6,217 nucleotides of DNA from an uncultured Eubacteriales bacterium (GTDB lineage: Bacteria > Bacillota > Clostridia > Oscillospirales > CAG-272): the NCBI GenBank assembly GCA_900545935.1, contig URAP01000069.1, forward strand, positions 1-6,217, given 5' to 3'. Positions 1-4,247 of the stretch are shown here, one piece after another; within the stretch, counting starts at the first letter, position 1; each line of letters begins with the position of its first letter. Below the pieces are notes generated by a model that saw only the letters and a program-made list of their open reading frames with translations, had not been told where the DNA came from and searched no databases. Both the position numbers and the translations under genes were made by a program.

Positions 1-20
1 TCCGTCAGGATTCCGACCCC

Positions 21-40
21 ATAATCAAAATAATGATTAT
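21..40. promoter_or_regulatory. AT-rich inverted repeat, possibly a Fur/PerR-type box
   Basis: ATAATCA (21-27) and TGATTAT (34-40) are perfect inverted arms around a 6-base spacer. Nested in the right half is a tighter palindrome, ATAAT-G-ATTAT (30-40). The bases 28-42 match the B. subtilis PerR-type consensus TTATAATnATTATAA at 11 of 14 positions by eye. The site lies about 130 bases upstream of the -10 of the first gene, so it may instead control a gene to the left of the window. AT-rich DNA gives such palindromes by chance, so this is weak. Confidence 0.22.
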
Positions 41-71
41 ACTAAAGCTCCGTCATTTTAACTCTGTTTTT

Positions 72-94
72 GCTTTTTCGGTCCGGACGATTTT
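72..94 (+). repeat. Relic related to the dispersed repeat's left flank
   Basis: These 23 bases match 6082-6104, just at the left edge of the full repeat copy near the window end, at 20 of 23 positions; the mismatches are all transitions. The shared core reads TTTCGGTyCGGrCGATTTT. After base 94 the similarity stops: here AGACTCCCC follows, while the full copy continues CGGTCTGCGC. It may be a decayed or internally deleted copy, or only shared terminator-flank sequence. Confidence 0.3.
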
Positions 95-145
95 AGACTC
101 CCCATAATGTTAATATCATATTATATATCTGTACCAACTGCCGAC

Positions 146-174
146 ATATTTTTGTTGTAACATTTATCTATAAT
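146..174 (+). promoter_or_regulatory. Promoter of the membrane protein/radical SAM unit
   Basis: A perfect -10 hexamer TATAAT lies at 169-174. The -35 region at the proper distance (about 146-151, ATATTT) matches poorly, so recognition would rest on the -10. Transcription would start near 181, leaving a leader of about 30 bases before the ATG at 212. No better sigma-A candidate was seen in 100-211. Confidence 0.5.
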
Positions 175-211
175 TGCTTGGCTGATATGCCGTTTGTCCT
201 CGGAGGCTCGC

Positions 212-940
212 ATGCTTGAAAGAATTAAGCAAAACAAGGCTTATAAATGGCTTGATAACTATTGGTACCATTATAAATGGGTCACGCTCGCTGTGGTATT
301 TTTCGTTACCGTTTTCTCGGTGCTGACTGCGCAGATGCTGGCCAAGGAGAAGCCGGATGCTGTCATTCTGTATGGCGGACCGGCGGTGCTGACTGCCAAC
401 GAGACCCGTGATCTTGAGATTGCTTTTCGCAGCGTTCTGCCGAGCGATTTCAATGCCGACGGCAAAAAGCTCGTTCAGCTCGAGACCGTCTCGCTTATGA
501 CCGATGAGCAGGTCGCCGAGGCAGAGGCTAAGGCGGAGGAGGAGTCGAGCGTATTCGTTTATGACGCAAAGGCGCTCGGCAGCAATAAGACTACCTTTAC
601 GGAACTGATGATGTCCGGCGAGTATGTCATTTTGCTTGTCGACCGCGCTCAGTACGACAATATCCTTGACAGCGGCGCGATAGTTCCGCTCGCGGATCTT
701 TTTGATGCGGACAAGATTCCCGACTGTGCCTATGACGATAGCTCGATAGTGTTCTCAGAGACTCCTTTTGCTCAGTTCTTCAATGCAACCGATGTTCTGC
801 CGGAGGATACGCTGCTGTGTGTGCTTCAGGCTTCGGAAAACTCGATATTCAAGGGTAAGGACAAGGCGGAAACACAGTACCGTCAGCAGCTGATGCTGTA
901 TAAAAAAATGATCAATTTCTCCAAGGGAAAGAGTAGCTGA
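212..940 (+). CDS. Single-pass membrane protein of unknown function
   Basis: I do not recognise the family with certainty. The start is taken at ATG 212 because GGAGG (202-206) sits five bases upstream; an in-frame TTG at 194 would put this ribosome site inside the gene. The 242-residue product has a short basic, aromatic N-terminus (KWLDNYWYHYKW, 12-23), one hydrophobic segment (about 24-42, WVTLAVVFFVTVF...), then a soluble region of about 200 residues. There is no signal-peptidase or lipobox motif, so it is probably an N-terminally anchored protein facing outward. The outer part is acidic, with an Ala/Glu-rich stretch around 100-112 (EQVAEAEAKAEEE) that may form a helix. The hydrophobic strands VILYGG and YVILLVD suggest an alpha/beta fold, perhaps like a binding protein, but this is only an impression. 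One base separates it from the radical SAM gene, so they are probably co-transcribed. Confidence 0.85.
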   Translation: MLERIKQNKAYKWLDNYWYHYKWVTLAVVFFVTVFSVLTAQMLAKEKPDAVILYGGPAVLTANETRDLEIAFRSVLPSDFNADGKKLVQLETVSLMTDEQVAEAEAKAEEESSVFVYDAKALGSNKTTFTELMMSGEYVILLVDRAQYDNILDSGAIVPLADLFDADKIPDCAYDDSSIVFSETPFAQFFNATDVLPEDTLLCVLQASENSIFKGKDKAETQYRQQLMLYKKMINFSKGKSS

Positions 941-941
941 T

Positions 942-1835
942 ATGGAATGTACTCTATGTCCTCGGTGCTGCCGCGCGGATCGCAGTCAGACGGTCGGCTG
1001 CTGCGGTGAGCGAGCCGAGGCGAGTGTGACTCGTGCTGCGCTTCATTTCGGAGAGGAGCCTATTATTACCGGCACGCGCGGCTCGGGCGCGGTCTTTTTC
1101 ACCGGCTGCTCTCTGCATTGTGTTTTCTGTCAGAATCGTGATATTTCCGGAGGTGCGGAGCATCTCTCGGCTCGCGCGGATGCGGTGACCGTGACCCCTC
1201 AGCGGCTGCGGGAACTGTATATGCGGCTGATAGACGCGGGCGCGCATAATATAAACCTTGTTACTCCGACGCACTTTGCGGATGTTATTGCCCGCTCGCT
1301 CGATCCAGTGCTGCCGGTTCCGGTCGTCTGGAACAGCAGCGGATACGAGCGCGTGGAGACGCTGCGGCGGCTCGAAGGGCTTGTATCGGTGTATATGCCG
1401 GATATGAAGTACTCCTCCTCCTTGTTGGCGGAGGAGTACTCGCACGCTCCTGATTATCCCGATATCGCGCTCGATGCCATCCGCGAGATGCTGCGTCAGA
1501 CCGGCGAGCCGCAGCTCGACTCCGACGGTATACTGTCGCGAGGAACGCTTGTTCGTCATCTTGTGCTGCCCGGTGCGGGCAAGAATACGCGCGGCGTTAT
1601 CGACATGCTTGCACAGCTGCCGCAGGACTTTATTTTCAGTCTGATGGCGCAGTATACCCCTATCCCCGGTATAGAGATCGAGTATCCCGAGCTCGGGCGT
1701 AGGATAACGCAGCAGGAGTACGATCGCGCAGCGGAATATCTCGAGCGATCGGGCATAGAAAGCTATTATCTTCAGGGGCTTGACTCGGCGACCGAGGAGA
1801 TGCTGCCGGTCTTTGACGGCACGGGGACGAATTAG
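942..1835 (+). CDS. PflX-type radical SAM protein (COG1313-like)
   Basis: The 297-residue protein carries the radical SAM cluster motif CxxxCxxC at C56, C60 and C63 (GCSLHCVFCQN), which would bind a 4Fe-4S cluster and S-adenosylmethionine in the cytoplasm. The N-terminus has the second cysteine-rich signature of the PflX group (CTLCPRCC at 3-10 and GCCGE at 19-23), then HFGEEPIITGTRGSGAVFF before the core. Further family-like blocks are NLVTPTHF, VVWNSSGYE, YMPDMKYS and LVLPG. Length and motif order fit COG1313, named after resemblance to pyruvate formate-lyase activating enzyme; its true substrate is not established, and no glycyl-radical enzyme gene is in this window. The start is ATG 942, one base after the preceding stop, with a weak purine-rich site (AAGGGAAAGAG, about 923-933). 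It shares the promoter of the upstream membrane protein gene. Confidence 0.9.
   Translation: MECTLCPRCCRADRSQTVGCCGERAEASVTRAALHFGEEPIITGTRGSGAVFFTGCSLHCVFCQNRDISGGAEHLSARADAVTVTPQRLRELYMRLIDAGAHNINLVTPTHFADVIARSLDPVLPVPVVWNSSGYERVETLRRLEGLVSVYMPDMKYSSSLLAEEYSHAPDYPDIALDAIREMLRQTGEPQLDSDGILSRGTLVRHLVLPGAGKNTRGVIDMLAQLPQDFIFSLMAQYTPIPGIEIEYPELGRRITQQEYDRAAEYLERSGIESYYLQGLDSATEEMLPVFDGTGTN
1408..1440 (+). repeat. 11-bp perfect hairpin inside the radical SAM gene
   Basis: AGTACTCCTCC (1408-1418) and GGAGGAGTACT (1430-1440) are perfect complements separated by 11 bases. The coding frame across it reads MKYSSSLLAEEYSHAP, which fits the conserved protein block of the family, so the gene is intact. 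In the mRNA the right arm exposes GGAGGAG, a ribosome-site-like run masked by the stem. It may be chance. Confidence 0.5.
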
Positions 1836-1882
1836 TTTTTTGTATATCCGGCAGCTCACGGTGATATAATTTAATGATAGAA

Positions 1883-1929
1883 AAAGCATCGGACATCTCG
1901 GCTGTTCCGCCGGGAGGCTCCGATGCTTT
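1883..1929. terminator. Bidirectional terminator between converging genes
   Basis: AAAGCATCGGA (1883-1893) pairs perfectly with TCCGATGCTTT (1919-1929), 11 bp. The loop can extend the helix further: CTC/GAG and GGC/GCC pair around a TGTTCC tip. Rightward, the stem ends in TTT followed by GCTTTAT, ending the transcript of the radical SAM gene. Leftward, it is followed by TTTTTCTATC, a better U-tract, which can end the rlmA transcript 125 bases after its stop. The position between two converging genes supports use in both directions. Confidence 0.8.
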
Positions 1930-2053
1930 GCTTTATATGCTGCCGCGATGTTTTTTTGCGCCGATTCGGATTTGATGATGCTTCATGACGCTTGTTCTGT
2001 CGCAATGCCTGAAATGCGAGCTGTTTCTGCTGCGACGCAGTGCTTCTTCTTGA

Positions 2054-2857
2054 TCATTGCTTTTTGTACGTAAGTATGCCGAATGCAAGCTCTGTGCTGA
2101 GCGAAGCGAGCGCCGCGAGCTTTTCCCGCCCCGCACGGTCGGTGCGGTAAAAATACGGTGTCATGGAGAATAGGTCGCCGATATGCTCGCCGTCTATCTC
2201 TGCGGTATATTCGACTCGGCGCATGCCGAGCGACAGAAAGCCCTCGGGTGCGTCGCGCTCCTCGGCGTTTTCGTACGGATGCTCGTACAGTACCTCCTTC
2301 ATCCCCCATAGATGGCGGGCGAGCGGTATGACTCGGATAAGGCTTCCGTCTTGCCTCAGCACGCGGTGAAATTCATCAGCGCACAACGGCGCAAACACCG
2401 ATATTACCGCATCCGTCACTCCGTCTCCGAGCGGGAGCGCATTTACGCTTGCCACGGCAAGCTCAAGTCCCGCACGGCGCTTCTCACCGATTATCAGCGC
2501 GTCGCGTGAAAGGTCGATGCCGAGCATCTCGCCGCCAACCGCATTGTGCATGGCTGCCGTGTAGTAGCACTCCCCGCATCCTGCATCAAGACAGACGGGC
2601 GCTTCTGTGCCCGCGAGCGTCTCGCGCAGCACCTCACACAGCGCATCACGCAGCGGCGCGTAGTAACCGCAATCGAGAAATCGGTTGCGCGCCCGTATCA
2701 TATCGCGGTCGTCGCCGTGCAGGCTTTTGTTCGAGCGGATGAGATTGACGTATCCGCTTTTTGCTATGTCATAGCAGTGCCCCTCGTCGCAGCGATAGCT
2801 GCCGCCGTCCGGTGTCAGAATGCCGCCGCAGACGGGGCATAGCCATTTGTCTGTCAT
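2054..2857 (-). CDS. rlmA: 23S rRNA (guanine-N1)-methyltransferase RlmA
   Basis: The 267-residue protein begins with the zinc finger typical of RlmA: C7-x2-C10, then C23-x3-H27 (CPVCGG...YRCDEGHCYDIAKSGYVNLI). After a linker with the family-like HGDDRDMIRARNRFLDCGYY block (47-66) comes a class I SAM-binding domain, with DAGCGE at 91-96 and the acidic residue after strand 2 in GIDLS (D115). The family methylates N1 of G745 (RlmAI, Gram-negatives) or G748 (RlmAII/TlrB, Gram-positives) in 23S rRNA helix 35 near the tunnel; RlmAII members can confer tylosin tolerance. Which base this one targets cannot be read from the sequence, though the host type suggests G748. ATG 2857 is preceded by AGGCGG eight bases upstream. 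It lies downstream of rsmJ on the same strand with a repeat between them and no clear promoter of its own. Confidence 0.9.
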   Translation of the reverse strand: MTDKWLCPVCGGILTPDGGSYRCDEGHCYDIAKSGYVNLIRSNKSLHGDDRDMIRARNRFLDCGYYAPLRDALCEVLRETLAGTEAPVCLDAGCGECYYTAAMHNAVGGEMLGIDLSRDALIIGEKRRAGLELAVASVNALPLGDGVTDAVISVFAPLCADEFHRVLRQDGSLIRVIPLARHLWGMKEVLYEHPYENAEERDAPEGFLSLGMRRVEYTAEIDGEHIGDLFSMTPYFYRTDRAGREKLAALASLSTELAFGILTYKKQ

Positions 2858-2917
2858 ACTTATACCGCCTTTTTAATAGTTGTTCATTCTTTAATCGGCA
2901 TATTCTGCCTGTTTGTC

Positions 2918-3011
2918 TTTTCGGTCTGCGCTTTTCAGCCTTTCCGAAAACGGGGAGAGATAAAATCGTTTGGAGCACTCGATTTCGTCGCGCAAGGCGT
3001 ACAAGCGTACG
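2918..3011 (+). repeat. Dispersed intergenic repeat, copy A
   Basis: These 94 bases match 6101-6195 with one missing T in the T-run after CTGCGC and one C/T substitution (C2967 versus T6151). The unit begins TTTTCGGTCTGCGC and ends GCGTACAAGCGTACG, the last part a small hairpin (CGTAC-AAGC-GTACG). AAATCG (2963-2968) can pair with CGATTT; the single substitution keeps this pairing through a G-U pair. It fills most of the gap between rsmJ and rlmA and would be transcribed in antisense orientation as part of their mRNA. No ORF or transposase is in it. Confidence 0.9.
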
Positions 3012-3017
3012 GCAGAG

Positions 3018-3052
3018 GCGATTTTCGGTCTGCGCTTTTTTAGCCTCCCGGA
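3018..3052 (+). repeat. Partial repeat copy C overlapping the rsmJ 3' end
   Basis: GCGATTTTCGGTCTGCGC (3018-3035) is identical to the left end of copy B and its flank (6097-6114). The following bases, TTTTTTAGCCTCCCGGA, match the same stretch of copies A and B with a few differences. Similarity ends near 3052. It starts 104 bases right of the start of copy A, so A is bracketed by direct repeats, as in a truncated tandem array. The stop codon and last three codons of rsmJ lie in it. Confidence 0.75.
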
Positions 3053-3783
3053 ATGCAATCGTAGCGGATAGATTTGCCGCTATATGAATGTGACGGGGTA
3101 ATTCCCGCGAGATACGGACCGTGCAGCGGCCGTTTAATAACGATTTTTTTCGGGGCTGCCGCGAGTGCCGCATTCATCAGTTCCATCTCGTCGGTACATG
3201 GTGCTTCGAGCCTGCCGAGCAGCTGAAATTTCTTTTTGACCGAGCCGCTTTTCTGCCTCTCGGGAAACATCGGGTCGAGCAGAACAGCGAACGGCATATA
3301 GTCAAGCGATTGCATGGCGGCGATGCTGTCCTCGCGGTGCAGGTGCATTTTTTCTGCGATGCTGCCCATTCCCCCTACGGCTGCACGCTCAAGCGAATCG
3401 GCGAGCAGCGCGGCAATTATCGGGTCGCGCTCGTACAGCTCGACCTCGTATCCCGCAGCGGCGAGCAAAAACGAATCCTCACCGAGTCCCGCCGTAGCGT
3501 CTATCACGCGTTCTCCGCCGACCTTGCCTTTTCCGCAGACGGCGCGAACGACATATTCCTCGCGCAGCCGCCTCGGCTGTATGCGTCCCGCCAGTGCCGA
3601 AAGATCGCCGCGCAGGCTGACGGTGCCGTCGCCGAGACTGAGTCCGTCAGTGCCGAGCGTAAGTCTGAGTGCACCCGCAGCCGGCTCTGCCGAAAGGTCG
3701 AGGCAGAGCGTCTCGGCAAGCTGCCGCGCTCCTGCTTCATAGCCCGGCTCGGCACATACCGTAATTGGATCGTTCTTCTGCAT
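3040..3783 (-). CDS. rsmJ: 16S rRNA (guanine1516-N2)-methyltransferase RsmJ
   Basis: The 247-residue protein has the RsmJ (DUF548) pattern: SAM-binding motif I DATAGLGEDS at 95-104, acidic E118 in YERDP after the next strand, the LLDPMFPERQKSG block at 168-180 with DPMFP as the likely catalytic loop, VKKKFQLLGRL after it, and the late KRPLHGPYLAG (217-227) and GKSIRYD (236-242) motifs. Family members methylate N2 of G1516 in helix 45 region of 16S rRNA. The ATG at 3783 is chosen because AGGCGG lies eight bases upstream; the reading frame stays open to 3933, but that extension would run across the promoter and is rich in Phe/Arg with no family similarity. The last residues PGG and the TAA stop fall in a repeat fragment, so the C-terminus may have been slightly remodelled. 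rlmA follows on the same strand. Confidence 0.9.
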   Translation of the reverse strand: MQKNDPITVCAEPGYEAGARQLAETLCLDLSAEPAAGALRLTLGTDGLSLGDGTVSLRGDLSALAGRIQPRRLREEYVVRAVCGKGKVGGERVIDATAGLGEDSFLLAAAGYEVELYERDPIIAALLADSLERAAVGGMGSIAEKMHLHREDSIAAMQSLDYMPFAVLLDPMFPERQKSGSVKKKFQLLGRLEAPCTDEMELMNAALAAAPKKIVIKRPLHGPYLAGITPSHSYSGKSIRYDCIPGG

Positions 3784-3841
3784 AGCGTTCACCGCCTTTG
3801 TTTTTTGCTCGGCGAGCCGCGCTCGCACTTTCGTGTCTTTA

Positions 3842-3870
3842 ATTATAGCACAGTTTCGCCGGAAAGAAAA
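3842..3870 (-). promoter_or_regulatory. rsmJ promoter
   Basis: On the minus strand TGCTATAAT (3850-3842) is a perfect extended -10. Seventeen bases upstream the -35 position (3870-3865) reads TTTTCT, a weak match. Transcription would start near 3835, giving a leader of about 50 bases before ATG 3783. This also argues against a longer rsmJ protein. Confidence 0.7.
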
Positions 3871-3913
3871 GAATAATCTTTTTAGCTGTACTGCTGCATG
3901 AAAAAATGTCGAG

Positions 3914-3950
3914 CAAAATGCCGAAATCATCAACCATTTTTTGCATTTTG
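3914..3950. repeat. 8-bp interrupted palindrome in the divergent region
   Basis: CAAAATGC (3914-3921) and GCATTTTG (3943-3950) are perfect inverted arms 21 bases apart. They lie between the leftward rsmJ promoter and the first rightward promoter, just upstream of the -35 of the latter. A regulator site is possible but nothing more supports it. Confidence 0.3.
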
Positions 3951-3952
3951 TA

Positions 3953-3981
3953 TTGCTTTTGCCCGCGATTTGTGGTAAAAT
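3953..3981 (+). promoter_or_regulatory. Upstream promoter P1 (leader RNA)
   Basis: TTGCTT (3953-3958) and TAAAAT (3976-3981) are separated by exactly 17 bases, and TG at 3973-3974 makes it an extended -10. Transcription should start around 3986-3989, right at the 5' arm of the structured segment that follows. There is no ORF for 250 bases, so the product is a non-coding RNA or a long leader of the acyl-CoA ligase mRNA. Confidence 0.6.
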
Positions 3982-3985
3982 TTAA

Positions 3986-4078
3986 GCAGAGCTTAATGTG
4001 GCAGCCCCGGATGCTGCCGCAATTGTAATTCTCGGCATCGGGGGAGGCTCTGCGATGTCATACCGATTAATCACGGTA
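3986..4078 (+). ncRNA. Candidate structured leader RNA or small RNA
   Basis: GCAGAGC (3986-3992) pairs perfectly with GCTCTGC (4047-4053), closing a domain. Inside, GTGGCAGC (3998-4005) pairs with GCTGCCGC (4013-4020) with one G-U, leaving loop CCCGGAT. The loop and its closing base (CCCCG, 4005-4009) are complementary to CGGGG (4039-4043), which would make a pseudoknot inside the domain. A further hairpin TACCG/CGGTA lies at 4061-4078. There is no U-tract after it, so a terminator-type switch is not evident. It matches no riboswitch or small RNA class that I can recognise (TPP, cobalamin, THF, purine, SRP RNA considered). The fold is by eye only. Confidence 0.4.
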
Positions 4079-4123
4079 CTGTTCTATTTTGATTAATATG
4101 TTGTAAACTCTGTGTGTTTATCC

Positions 4124-4152
4124 TTGACAACAAAGCCCCGCGAGTGCATAAT
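4124..4152 (+). promoter_or_regulatory. Promoter P2 of the acyl-CoA ligase gene
   Basis: A perfect -35 TTGACA (4124-4129) is followed after 17 bases by CATAAT (4147-4152), five of six to the sigma-A -10 consensus. The start would be about 4158-4160, giving a leader of about 90 bases before ATG 4248. This is the best promoter match in the window and probably drives the ligase and the small membrane protein. Confidence 0.8.
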
Positions 4153-4159
4153 AGCGTTA

Positions 4160-4176
4160 GTAATATACCATATTAC
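4160..4176. promoter_or_regulatory. Operator-like perfect palindrome at the P2 start site
   Basis: GTAATAT (4160-4166) and ATATTAC (4170-4176) are perfect inverted arms around ACC. The site begins at the predicted start of transcription, where a bound repressor would block P2. The sequence is not the FapR or FabT operator that I know. A fatty-acid-responsive regulator of TetR or similar type would fit the ligase gene, but no regulator gene is in the window. Confidence 0.5.
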
Positions 4177-4247
4177 ATGTAGCGGTGTTTGCTATCGGTT
4201 GTCATGACGCACCGGAGCGCCGCTCATATCTGAAAGGACAGTTAATA

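Noticed and set aside
954..1889. Open frame of 311 codons on the minus strand across the radical SAM gene
   Set aside because: It is antisense to a clear CxxxCxxC radical SAM gene, has an Arg/His/Ile-rich composition of a shadow frame, and has no good ribosome site.
1983..2057. 24-codon minus-strand ORF whose ATG overlaps the rlmA stop (ATGA)
   Set aside because: It looks like coupling at first, but there is no Shine-Dalgarno, the peptide has no features, and the same frame runs open inside rlmA.
1933..2136. 67-codon basic minus-strand ORF at the rlmA 3' end
   Set aside because: It starts inside rlmA in another frame without a ribosome site; Arg/Ser/His-rich composition is typical of a shadow frame.
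2881..3052. CRISPR-like array or transposon in the rsmJ-rlmA gap
   Set aside because: Only one and a third repeat units with no regular spacers, and no transposase or cas gene in the window.
3121..3876. Plus-strand open frames of 251 and 142 codons across rsmJ
   Set aside because: They overlap the RsmJ motifs on the other strand, and the longer one runs through the rsmJ promoter; no ribosome site or family features.
3784..3933. Longer N-terminus for RsmJ (start at 3933)
   Set aside because: It would translate across the extended -10 promoter and leader; ATG 3783 has a proper AGGCGG site and fits the family length.
4000..4053. SRP RNA or a known riboswitch upstream of the ligase
   Set aside because: The conserved cores that I can recall for SRP RNA, TPP, cobalamin, THF, purine and fluoride RNAs are absent; kept only as an unassigned structured RNA.
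4185..4247. Earlier ATG for the acyl-CoA ligase at 4185
   Set aside because: No ribosome site precedes it, the 21 extra residues do not look like the family, and AAAGGA fits ATG 4248.
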